A DNA stretch of 6,040 nucleotides from Candidatus Arcticimaribacter sp. (GTDB taxonomy: Bacteria > Bacteroidota > Bacteroidia > Flavobacteriales > Flavobacteriaceae): contig WTJB01000064.1 of assembly GCA_011526335.1 (NCBI GenBank), positions 1 to 6,040 on the forward strand, in the 5' to 3' direction. Shown piece by piece: positions 1 to 6,040 of the stretch; position 1 is the stretch's first letter, and the number at the start of each line of letters is the position of its first letter. A model generated the notes under the pieces. It was not told the DNA's origin. It searched no databases and saw nothing but the letters and a program-made list of their open reading frames with translations. The position numbers and the translations under genes are program-made.

Positions 1-780
1 TTAAAAAAAATTAAAGACGGAATGTTGATTGCATTTGATCAAGATGAAGATGCACAAAACAACGCCTTGGACGATGAGCGTTTTACGCTTATTCAATCCA
101 ATTTTAGTGAATTAAAGCGCTATTTAAAGTTTTATGGCTGTACTCAAGTAGATGGAATTCTGGGAGATTTTGGGGTTTCGTCTCATCAGTTCGATGCGAG
201 CAATCGAGGGTTTTCTACTCGATTTGAGGGGCCTTTGGACATGCGTATGGCTCAGTCTCTTTCTCTCAAGGCTAGTGATGTAGTACACCAGTATGCTTAT
301 GAAGATTTGCTTCGTTTGTTCAAAGTTTATGGCGAGGTAAAAGGGGCGGCAAAAATAGCGTCGCTGATTGTTACGGCCCGCGAAGAGGAAAAGATAACGA
401 CAACCCAAGATTTGGTCAGCATTATTCGTCCGCATATTCCAGAGCGTTTTTTCAATAAAGTCATGGCGCAAGTTTTTCAATCCTTGCGTATCGAGGTCAA
501 TCAAGAGTTGGAGGTTCTCAAGCAATTTCTGCTGCAGGTGCCAGAGGTTTTGTCTACCGGAGGGCGTTTGGTGTGTATTTCTTATCACTCTTTAGAAGAT
601 CGATTGGTTAAGCGATTTATACGCGAAGGCGTATTCGAAGGGGAAGCAGAACAAGATTTTTTTGGGAACAGAAAGTGTCCGCTAAAAAAAGTAGGGCCAT
701 TGGTGGTTCCTGATGCTGAGGAAATAAAAAATAACCCAAGAGCACGAAGTGCTAAAATGAGAATTGCTGAAAAACGATGA
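1..780 (+). CDS. rsmH: 16S rRNA (cytosine(1402)-N(4))-methyltransferase RsmH (MraW), 5' end missing
   Basis: RsmH methylates N4 of C1402 in 16S rRNA, using S-adenosylmethionine, in the decoding centre of the 30S subunit. The frame is open from the first base of the window, so the ATG at 22 is an internal Met and not the start. 259 codons are present; relatives have about 300, so roughly 40 N-terminal residues, including the glycine-rich SAM loop, lie outside. Counting from the first window codon, visible family motifs are AFDQDEDA (11-18, acidic end of the strand that contacts the SAM ribose), DGILGDFGVSS (51-61), GPLDMRM (77-83, with D80), SYHSLEDR (194-201) and the C-terminal NPRARSAKMR. 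DFGVSS replaces the commoner DLGVSS, and SYHSLEDR the commoner SFHSLEDR; both are mild changes. It is the first gene of the dcw order seen here, and its stop overlaps the ftsL start by 4 bases. Identification is firm. Confidence 0.97.
   Translation, partial: LKKIKDGMLIAFDQDEDAQNNALDDERFTLIQSNFSELKRYLKFYGCTQVDGILGDFGVSSHQFDASNRGFSTRFEGPLDMRMAQSLSLKASDVVHQYAYEDLLRLFKVYGEVKGAAKIASLIVTAREEEKITTTQDLVSIIRPHIPERFFNKVMAQVFQSLRIEVNQELEVLKQFLLQVPEVLSTGGRLVCISYHSLEDRLVKRFIREGVFEGEAEQDFFGNRKCPLKKVGPLVVPDAEEIKNNPRARSAKMRIAEKR
777..780 (+). promoter_or_regulatory. ATGA stop-start overlap, rsmH/ftsL
   Basis: The ftsL ATG (777-779) and the rsmH TGA (778-780) share two bases within one ATGA. The upstream 20 bases have no convincing Shine-Dalgarno sequence. 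This arrangement commonly supports re-initiation by the ribosome that has just terminated, so coupled translation is inferred, and it also supports the chosen ftsL start. Confidence 0.6.
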
Positions 781-1091
781 AACAACTTTTGTCCTTGTTG
801 AGTATAGATTTTTTGGTCAAAGAAGATGCTTTGCGCAATTGGCGCATGGTATTGTTTCTTTCTTTTTTAGCGCTTATGGTCATTGCTAGTGGGCATAGTG
901 CCGATAAAAAGATTTATGAGATCGCAAGGTTAAATGATGAAATAAAAGAGATAAAAAGTGCTTTTGTAGAACAAAGAGCGCACTTAATGCAGTTAAAAAT
1001 GGAGACACGTGTGCTTTCGGTTTTGAGTGAGCGCGGTTTAAAACCAGCAAAAACTCCACCTATAGCCCTTACTCCTAAAGTTGAACAATAA
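777..1091 (+). CDS. ftsL: FtsL-like cell division protein (Bacteroidota type)
   Basis: This is a small single-pass membrane protein of 104 residues with the FtsL plan. It has a short cytoplasmic N terminus (1-23) carrying KEDALRNW (15-22), one hydrophobic segment (about 24-38), and a periplasmic helix with leucine-zipper-like spacing: I49, L52, I56, I59, F63, Q66, L70 and L73 fall in alternating 3/4 steps. A proline-containing tail follows (about 86-104). In known divisomes, FtsL pairs through such a coiled coil with FtsB and helps activate FtsWI. FtsL sequences diverge strongly, so the call rests on topology, length and position between rsmH and ftsI, plus resemblance to the FtsL-like proteins of Bacteroidota dcw clusters. 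The start at 777 sits in an ATGA overlap with the rsmH stop, so translation is probably coupled. Some relatives may be misannotated as methyltransferase because of the neighbour; nothing here supports an enzyme. Confidence 0.86.
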   Translation: MKQLLSLLSIDFLVKEDALRNWRMVLFLSFLALMVIASGHSADKKIYEIARLNDEIKEIKSAFVEQRAHLMQLKMETRVLSVLSERGLKPAKTPPIALTPKVEQ

Positions 1092-1093
1092 TC

Positions 1094-3079
1094 ATGGCCG
1101 TAACTCCCAACAAAATAATGAGTCGTATCTACCTAGTCGTGCTAGGGCTCTTTCTTTTTTCGTTTGTTTTGATTGGTAAGCTAATATATATTCAATTCGA
1201 GCAGGGGGAATATTACAAAGACCTCGCGCAAAAGCGAACCGTAAAAAACTTTGTTTTGGCTCCCAGTCGTGGGAATATTTACGCAGATGATGAAAGTTTA
1301 TTGGCCACAACAGTACCGCGTTATGAAATACGATGGGATGCCAAGGTGCCCTCTAAAGAGAATTTTGAAACCCATAAACTTCCTTTGGCAAAAGCACTTT
1401 CGGAATTGCTTGGTGGAAGTTCTGCCTCTTGGCTAAGAAAGCTAAATTCAGCCAGAAATAAGGGACAGCGCTATGTGTTTATTGCAAGAAATTTAACCTA
1501 TTCACAGTTTCAGGAAGTAAAGAAATTCCCTTTGTTTTCATTGCCGGGACTAAAGGGAGGATTGATTGTCGAGTCTAAATTAATTCGTGAAAATCCTCTT
1601 GGAAAAATAGCAGAACGAACCATAGGGTATGAGCGTCAAGATCCTTCAGGAAATTTTGTACGCGTAGGCCTTGAAGGGGCTTTTGGTCAGTACCTAAAAG
1701 GCGAAAACGGTCGAAGATTAAAGCAAAAAATTGCCAATGGACAATGGAAGCCGATAAACGACAGCAATGAAAAAGAGCCTACAGAAGGCTTTGATGTTCA
1801 CACAACACTAAACGTCAATATCCAAGATGTCACCCACCATGCGCTCTTGATGCAACTAGAAGAATACGAGGCAGAACACGGGACCGCTGTGGTAATGGAA
1901 ACCAAGACAGGGGCCATCAAAGCCATTGCTAATCTGGGAAGAACAAAGGAAGGAAAGTATTACGAAAAACTGAATTATGCGGTGGGCGAGGCCCATGAGC
2001 CCGGTTCTACTTTTAAGCTTATGGCGGTAATGGCAGCTTTAGAAGATAAAGTGGTTGCTCCAGAAGATTTGATAAACACCCAAAACGGAGTGCTTACGTT
2101 TTACAATAAATACAAGGTAAGAGACTCTAGACGGGGGGGCTATGGCACCATTCCCATTTCAAAAGCTTTTGAGGTGTCTTCCAATACGGGGATTGTAAAA
2201 ATGGTGTACGATCAGTACAAACATCAACCCGAAAAATTTGTCAATCGCCTTTACAATATGGGGGTAAATGAAAAGCTAGGACTCAAAATTAAAGGGGAGG
2301 CTCAGCCAAAAATACCTCATCCAACCGATAAAAATTGGAATGGTATCAGCCTGCCTTGGATGGCATTTGGCTACGGGGTTTCGCTTACTCCCTTGCAGAC
2401 ACTAACCTTTTATAATGCTGTTGCAAATAATGGTGAGATGGTGCGTCCGCAATTCATAAAGTACATCAACTATTTTGGATCAGAACCCGTCAAAAAGTTT
2501 GAAAAAGAAATATTGAATCCTTCCATATGTTCTGAAACTACCTTGAAAGCAGTGCAGAAAATGATGTTTAATGTAGTGGATAAAAAGTGGGGGACGGCCC
2601 ACAATATAAAAGATCCGAATTTCTCTATCGCGGGCAAAACCGGTACCTGCCAAGTAGATTATACCACTGAAGAAATGCAATATGTGTCCAGTTTTGTGGG
2701 CTATTTTCCGGCAGACAATCCGCAATATTCATGTATAGTGGTTATCCATAAGCCGAACAAGGCCAAAGGGTATTATGGTGCGCAAGTGGCGGCACCTGTA
2801 TTCAAAAAAATTGCCAAAAAACTATATGCCGAAGTCCCCTCAAAAAAACGTGTTGATGTAGAAGAGATGTTAGTGGCAAACAAGACGGTACTTCCAGAGC
2901 CTCAAGAACTTGAGCGTGTTCCTGATCTAAAAGGAATGGCGGGGAGAGATGCACTGAGTCTGATGGAAAATTTAGGATTTAAAGTAGAACTAAAAGGGAA
3001 GGGAAAGGTGAAAAAACAATCCCTTCGTCCCGGCAGTCCCATCGTTAAAAATAAACCCATAATTCTAGAGCTGTTATGA
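1094..3079 (+). CDS. ftsI: Division-specific peptidoglycan D,D-transpeptidase FtsI (class B PBP) with C-terminal PASTA domain
   Basis: This monofunctional class B penicillin-binding protein crosslinks septal peptidoglycan and is the target of beta-lactams; its known partner is FtsW. Its 661 residues comprise a membrane anchor (about 11-33), a pedestal/dimerisation region with SRGNIYADD (58-66) and GLEGAFGQYLKG (192-203), the transpeptidase domain (about 255-590) and one PASTA domain (about 608-661, beginning VPDLKG). All three catalytic motifs are intact: STFK 305-308 (nucleophile S305, base K308), SSN 362-364 and KTGT 515-518. The spacing matches E. coli FtsI (S307, SSN359, KTG494). The start at 1094 lies 2 bases after the ftsL stop. 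An in-frame Met at residue 9 would still keep the anchor, but the longer N terminus fits relatives. The stop overlaps the murE start by 4 bases. The PASTA domain suggests the sporulation-PBP (SpoVD) subtype seen in Bacteroidota, but the dcw position argues for division. Confidence 0.96.
   Translation: MAVTPNKIMSRIYLVVLGLFLFSFVLIGKLIYIQFEQGEYYKDLAQKRTVKNFVLAPSRGNIYADDESLLATTVPRYEIRWDAKVPSKENFETHKLPLAKALSELLGGSSASWLRKLNSARNKGQRYVFIARNLTYSQFQEVKKFPLFSLPGLKGGLIVESKLIRENPLGKIAERTIGYERQDPSGNFVRVGLEGAFGQYLKGENGRRLKQKIANGQWKPINDSNEKEPTEGFDVHTTLNVNIQDVTHHALLMQLEEYEAEHGTAVVMETKTGAIKAIANLGRTKEGKYYEKLNYAVGEAHEPGSTFKLMAVMAALEDKVVAPEDLINTQNGVLTFYNKYKVRDSRRGGYGTIPISKAFEVSSNTGIVKMVYDQYKHQPEKFVNRLYNMGVNEKLGLKIKGEAQPKIPHPTDKNWNGISLPWMAFGYGVSLTPLQTLTFYNAVANNGEMVRPQFIKYINYFGSEPVKKFEKEILNPSICSETTLKAVQKMMFNVVDKKWGTAHNIKDPNFSIAGKTGTCQVDYTTEEMQYVSSFVGYFPADNPQYSCIVVIHKPNKAKGYYGAQVAAPVFKKIAKKLYAEVPSKKRVDVEEMLVANKTVLPEPQELERVPDLKGMAGRDALSLMENLGFKVELKGKGKVKKQSLRPGSPIVKNKPIILELL
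3076..3079 (+). promoter_or_regulatory. ATGA stop-start overlap, ftsI/murE
   Basis: The murE ATG (3076-3078) and the ftsI TGA (3077-3079) overlap. A weak purine stretch (tagag, about 3066-3070) lies a few bases upstream, the nearest thing to a ribosome binding site at any junction here. Translational coupling is inferred. Confidence 0.55.
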
Positions 3080-4539
3080 AGGTTTTAAAAGATTTACTTT
3101 TTGGGGTAAATATAGAGTCGGTTATGGGGACTACTTCTACAAAAGTGTCCAGTATAGCATATGACTCTAGAAAAGTTACTGCAGATAGTTTGTTTGTAGC
3201 GATAAAGGGTGGCGTCACCGATGGGCATGCCTATTTGAATCAAGCCATACAGCAAGGCGCAACAGCCATATTGGTTGAGCAAATGCCCGATGCCCCAAAC
3301 GATAAAGTTACTTGGATATGTACCCAGAATTCCCGAGAGGCGCTGGCAATCGTAGCCAGTCATTTCTATGGCAACCCAAGTAAAGATTTAAAACTAATCG
3401 GGGTTACAGGAACCAATGGAAAGACAACGATTACTACTTTGTTGTACGATTTGTTTAAAAAATCGGGCTATCCTTCTGGCTTAATTTCAACGGTAGTCAT
3501 TAAATACGATGGTCTAACGCAACCCGCAACACATACCACTCCAGACCCTCTGGTTATAAATGCGCATTTAAAAGCTATGGTAGAGCGCGGAGTGAGCTAT
3601 TGTTTTATGGAAGTTTCTTCTCATGGAATAGATCAAGAGCGTACCCAGGGGTTGGTCTTTGCAGGGGGAGTTTTTACAAATTTAACCCATGATCATTTAG
3701 ATTACCATCCATCTTTTGCGGCCTATAGAGATGTCAAAAAACGCTTCTTTGATGCGCTACCCAAAACAGCTTTTGTGCTGACCAATGCCGATGATAAAAA
3801 CGGAGCCTATATGGTCCAAAACACCAAAGCCAAAAAGTATACCTATGCTCAGCGAAACTATGCTGACTATCGCGTACAAATTTTGGAAAGCCAGTTTTCG
3901 GGCATGTTGTTAAAGATCAATCAACAAGAAGTGTGGTCACGCTTAGTAGGTGGATTTAATGCCTCAAACATCCTAGCTGTCTTCGCTGTAGCGGAATGTT
4001 TGGATTTGGATGCATTGGCGACCTTGTCTTATTTGAGCGAGTTGAAGAACGTTCGTGGAAGATTTGAAACCTATAGCACCCCCAATCAGGCGACTATTGT
4101 AGTCGACTATGCACACACTCCGGATGCGCTTGAAAATGTTTTAGAAACCATCAATCAAATCCGAACAAATAATGAACAACTCATCACCGTAGTAGGCTGT
4201 GGGGGTGATCGGGATAAAGATAAAAGGCCATTGATGGGAAAAATTGCCGCACAGAAAAGCACTAAAGTAATTTTTACCTCAGATAACCCAAGGTCAGAGG
4301 ATCCCCTTCAAATCATTACAGAAATGGAAGCTGGTGTAAGTCCTGAGGACTACAAAAAAACCATGAGTATAGCCGATAGGGAAGCAGCAATAAAAGCGGC
4401 TTGTGTAGCGCTTGAACCGCAAGATGTGCTCCTTATTGCCGGGAAAGGGCATGAAACCTATCAGGAAATACAGGGCAAAAGAACGCACTTTGATGATTTG
4501 GAAGTAGTGCAAAGAATTTTAAAAAAAATGAATACTTAA
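3076..4539 (+). CDS. murE: UDP-N-acetylmuramoyl-L-alanyl-D-glutamate--2,6-diaminopimelate ligase MurE
   Basis: This cytoplasmic ATP-dependent ligase adds the third stem-peptide residue to UDP-MurNAc-L-Ala-D-Glu. Its 487 residues match the family length (E. coli 495). The N-terminal domain carries YDSRKV (29-34), which binds the uridine nucleotide. The central domain has the P-loop GTNGKTT (112-118), HTTPDP (153-158), EVSSHGI (179-185), HDHLDYH and the lysine expected to be carbamylated in Y-R-D-V-K (K221). The C-terminal domain has [10 protein letters not shown] (344-353), [13 protein letters not shown] (376-388), DNPR (403-406) and GKGHE (456-460). DNPR, with the GKGHE pair, is the recognised signature for meso-diaminopimelate; lysine-adding enzymes differ at this position, so meso-DAP is the predicted substrate. 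The start overlaps the ftsI stop (ATGA), and the stop shares one base with the mraY start. No murF follows. An A8 run sits 9 bases before the stop codon (4521-4528). Confidence 0.97.
   Translation: MKVLKDLLFGVNIESVMGTTSTKVSSIAYDSRKVTADSLFVAIKGGVTDGHAYLNQAIQQGATAILVEQMPDAPNDKVTWICTQNSREALAIVASHFYGNPSKDLKLIGVTGTNGKTTITTLLYDLFKKSGYPSGLISTVVIKYDGLTQPATHTTPDPLVINAHLKAMVERGVSYCFMEVSSHGIDQERTQGLVFAGGVFTNLTHDHLDYHPSFAAYRDVKKRFFDALPKTAFVLTNADDKNGAYMVQNTKAKKYTYAQRNYADYRVQILESQFSGMLLKINQQEVWSRLVGGFNASNILAVFAVAECLDLDALATLSYLSELKNVRGRFETYSTPNQATIVVDYAHTPDALENVLETINQIRTNNEQLITVVGCGGDRDKDKRPLMGKIAAQKSTKVIFTSDNPRSEDPLQIITEMEAGVSPEDYKKTMSIADREAAIKAACVALEPQDVLLIAGKGHETYQEIQGKRTHFDDLEVVQRILKKMNT
4518..4528 (+). 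other. Possible -1 slippery sequence at the 3' end of murE
   Basis: In the murE frame the codons att tta aaa aaa atg contain two overlapping heptamers of the X XXY YYZ type: T TTA AAA (4518-4524) and A AAA AAA (4521-4527). The mraY frame is -1 relative to murE and is open from here through the mraY ATG (aat gaa tac tta atg). A -1 slip would therefore make a MurE-MraY fusion. The sequence pattern is seen directly; function is unproven, and chance in an A-rich lysine stretch is a good alternative. Confidence 0.25.
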
Positions 4540-4541
4540 TG
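4537..4541 (+). promoter_or_regulatory. TAATG stop-start overlap, murE/mraY
   Basis: The murE stop TAA (4537-4539) shares its last base with the mraY ATG (4539-4541). The preceding 20 bases are A/T-rich with no Shine-Dalgarno core, so initiation probably depends on coupling or on an AT-rich, unstructured leader, as is usual in Bacteroidota. Confidence 0.55.
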
Positions 4542-5756
4542 TTGTACTATCTCTTTGATTTTTTAGAAAAACAGTACCAATTCCCTGGGGCAACACTATT
4601 CCAGTTTTTGTCTTTTCGGGCAGCCCTAGCGGTTTTACTTTCCTTATTGATCTCTACCATTTACGGAAGAAGTATCATCAACTATTTGCAGAAAAAGCAA
4701 ATTGGTGAAACCATACGTGATTTAGGCTTAGAAGGGCAGATTGAAAAAAAGGGAACTCCTACAATGGGCGGGGTAATTATTATTCTCAGTACCCTGATTC
4801 CCGTGGCTTTACTGGCACGTTTAGACAACATTTATATCCTCCTTTTGATTTTTACCACCCTGTGGATGGGAGCCATTGGTTTTTTAGATGATTATATCAA
4901 AATCTTTAAAAAAGAGAAAGAGGGGCTTCAGGGGAGGTTTAAAATTTTAGGTCAAATCTTCTTGGGCGCTGTAGTCGGTGCCACGCTTTATTTTCATCCT
5001 GATGTTACAGTGCGCCAAGAAATCCCTTCCAGTGTTGAGGTAACCAAAACGGCCTCGCAAATGTTCTATGCAGAAGAGAAGTCAACATTGACCACCATCC
5101 CCTTGATGAAGAACAATGAATTTGATTATGCTGTTTTGATAGACTGGATTCCTGGAGGCGCGCAGTGGACATGGTTGATTTTTATTCCAATCGTCATCTT
5201 TATCGTAGCGGCAATTTCAAACGGGGCAAACCTTACGGATGGGATAGACGGTTTGGCGGCAGGTAGCTCGGCCATTATGGTCTTTACATTAGGAATTTTT
5301 GCCTGGGTTTCGGGGAACCTTATTTTCTCTGATTATCTCAATATTATGTACATCCCCAATGCAGGAGAAATTACAGTTTTCATCGCTGCTTTTTTGGGAG
5401 GTCTTATAGGGTTTTTGTGGTACAATACCTTTCCTGCTCAAGTCTTTATGGGCGATACGGGTAGTTTGACTATCGGTGCCATTATTTCGGTGGTGGCGCT
5501 TATGATTCGAAAAGAATTGCTGTTGCCATTGCTGTGCGGAATTTTCTTGATTGAGAACCTCTCAGTGGTTTTGCAGGTAGGCTATTTTAAATACACCAAA
5601 AAGAAAACGGGAGAGGGGAAGCGTATTTTCCTCATGTCTCCATTGCATCACCACTACCAGAAAAAGGGCTACCACGAGAGTAAAATCGTTGCCCGCTTTT
5701 GGATTGTTGGCATCTTGCTAAGTGTCCTAACCATTGTAACCTTAAAGCTTAGATAA
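4539..5756 (+). CDS. mraY: Phospho-N-acetylmuramoyl-pentapeptide-transferase MraY
   Basis: This integral membrane enzyme transfers phospho-MurNAc-pentapeptide from UDP to undecaprenyl phosphate, giving lipid I, in a Mg2+-dependent reaction at the cytoplasmic face. It has 405 residues and about ten hydrophobic segments. Family motifs are present: GTPTMGG (72-78), the acidic pair D117-D118 in FLDDY, the cytoplasmic loop with [23 protein letters not shown] (228-242, with D234 and D237), FMGDTGS (303-309, catalytic/metal D306) and [10 protein letters not shown] (368-377, histidines 370-372). It is about 45 residues longer than E. coli MraY (360). Most of the excess is a hydrophilic stretch of roughly 50 residues (about 152-203) between membrane segments 4 and 5, which is the periplasmic side in the Aquifex structure. 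The start [18 protein letters not shown] resembles other Bacteroidota MraY proteins and overlaps the murE stop by one base. Both flanking genes supply its substrate pathway. Confidence 0.97.
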   Translation: MLYYLFDFLEKQYQFPGATLFQFLSFRAALAVLLSLLISTIYGRSIINYLQKKQIGETIRDLGLEGQIEKKGTPTMGGVIIILSTLIPVALLARLDNIYILLLIFTTLWMGAIGFLDDYIKIFKKEKEGLQGRFKILGQIFLGAVVGATLYFHPDVTVRQEIPSSVEVTKTASQMFYAEEKSTLTTIPLMKNNEFDYAVLIDWIPGGAQWTWLIFIPIVIFIVAAISNGANLTDGIDGLAAGSSAIMVFTLGIFAWVSGNLIFSDYLNIMYIPNAGEITVFIAAFLGGLIGFLWYNTFPAQVFMGDTGSLTIGAIISVVALMIRKELLLPLLCGIFLIENLSVVLQVGYFKYTKKKTGEGKRIFLMSPLHHHYQKKGYHESKIVARFWIVGILLSVLTIVTLKLR

Positions 5757-5758
5757 TG
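5754..5758 (+). promoter_or_regulatory. TAATG stop-start overlap, mraY/murD
   Basis: The mraY stop TAA (5754-5756) shares one base with the murD ATG (5756-5758), repeating the murE/mraY layout. No Shine-Dalgarno core is visible upstream. The overlap fixes the murD start, since the next in-frame ATG (codon 23) would remove the GAGESG loop. Confidence 0.55.
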
Positions 5759-6040
5759 AAAAAAATAGTTGTTTTAGGCGCCGGTGAAAGTGGAAGAGGG
5801 ACTGCTATTTTAGCCCAAAAAATGGGCTGGGAAGTATTGGTTTCCGATGCTCAAAAAATCCCTGAAACAACACGTACCCTATTCGATGAGAAAAATATTG
5901 AATGGGAAGAGGGGCATAGTGTAGATCGAATTTTGACTGCGGATGTGGTGATGAAAAGTCCGGGAATTCCCCATCATGTTCCGGTGGTAAAAGCCATCCG
6001 TGAAGCGGAAATTCCAATACAATCAGAAATTGAATTTGCA
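5756..6040 (+). CDS. murD: UDP-N-acetylmuramoyl-L-alanine--D-glutamate ligase MurD, 3' end missing
   Basis: MurD is the cytoplasmic Mur ligase that adds D-glutamate to UDP-MurNAc-L-Ala, the step before MurE. Only the first 95 codons are in the window, of about 440 in the family; the frame is open to the last base. What is visible is the N-terminal Rossmann-like domain that binds the uridine nucleotide: the strand MKKIVVLG followed by the loop GAGESG (8-13), a second strand ending in VSD (about 29-31), MKSPGIP (66-72, the family SPGI motif) and SEIEF (90-94), which corresponds to the GDIELF region of E. coli MurD. The P-loop and ligase domains lie beyond the end. The start at 5756 shares one base with the mraY stop. 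The first motif resembles other NAD-like folds, but SPGI, EIE and the position after mraY make MurD secure. Confidence 0.95.
   Translation, partial: MKKIVVLGAGESGRGTAILAQKMGWEVLVSDAQKIPETTRTLFDEKNIEWEEGHSVDRILTADVVMKSPGIPHHVPVVKAIREAEIPIQSEIEFA

Noticed and set aside
22..24. ATG at 22 as the rsmH start
   Set aside because: The frame is open back to base 1, and the protein would lack the SAM-binding glycine loop. The Met aligns with an internal position just before the AFDQDED motif.
124..588. Minus-strand open frame of 154 codons inside rsmH
   Set aside because: It lies wholly antisense to a well-supported conserved gene, its translation has no recognisable motif, and there is no sign of a start region. 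It is a shadow of the rsmH codon pattern.
1118..1120. Alternative ftsI start at the in-frame Met, residue 9
   Set aside because: It would keep the membrane anchor, but the ATG at 1094 is 2 bases after the ftsL stop, fitting the tight packing of the cluster, and relatives have a similar short cytoplasmic lead.
2480..2725. Minus-strand open frame of 81 codons opposite the KTGT region of ftsI
   Set aside because: It is antisense to conserved catalytic sequence, with His/Phe/Ile-rich content typical of reverse reading and no motif.
5812..5828. Small inverted repeat in early murD: arms agccca (5812-5817) and tgggct (5823-5828), loop aaaaa
   Set aside because: The stem is only 6 bp, lies inside the coding frame and has no T-tract after it, so it is not a terminator. 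Repeats of this size are expected by chance.
5805..6017. Minus-strand open frame of 70 codons opposite murD
   Set aside because: The plus strand reads as a clean MurD N-terminal domain from 5756 to the end of the window; the antisense frame has no family features.
1..6040. Mobile element, defence system, CRISPR array, tRNA or riboswitch in the window
   Set aside because: Every base lies in or within 2 bases of a conserved dcw gene. No direct repeat array, transposase, terminal repeat or structured RNA motif was seen on either strand.

Overview
The window is one uninterrupted stretch of a bacterial division and cell wall (dcw) cluster, all on the + strand. Gene order is rsmH (5' end cut off), ftsL-like, ftsI (division transpeptidase), murE, mraY, murD (3' end cut off). 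There is no intergenic space worth the name: successive genes overlap by 4, are spaced by 2, then overlap by 4, 1 and 1 bases. I see no RNA gene, mobile element, CRISPR array, promoter or terminator, and no gap over 300 bases.

The organism is most likely a member of the Bacteroidota, probably class Flavobacteriia (inference from protein character and gene order, not from a database search). The supporting signs are: an FtsL-like protein with the N-terminal pattern KEDALRNW; a division PBP with a single C-terminal PASTA domain; a MraY of 405 residues, enlarged by a long loop between membrane segments 4 and 5; no murF between murE and mraY; AT-leaning composition; and starts without clear Shine-Dalgarno sequences. 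The DNPR motif in MurE predicts a meso-diaminopimelate peptidoglycan, as expected for a Gram-negative.

The genes work together as follows. RsmH tunes the ribosomal P site by methylating 16S rRNA. MurD and MurE add the second and third residues (D-Glu, then meso-DAP) to UDP-MurNAc-L-Ala in the cytoplasm. MraY transfers the finished phospho-MurNAc-pentapeptide to undecaprenyl phosphate to make lipid I. FtsL and FtsI belong to the septal machinery that crosslinks the new wall at midcell. The missing flanks should be the N-terminal third of the RsmH SAM domain (with mraZ often upstream) and the rest of murD, usually followed by ftsW, murG, murC, ftsQ, ftsA and ftsZ.

This is a conserved housekeeping region and I found no sign of an undescribed system. 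The observation most worth a check is a canonical -1 slippery sequence at the end of murE. It is the right distance and phase to read straight into mraY without a stop, although A-rich composition is a sufficient explanation.
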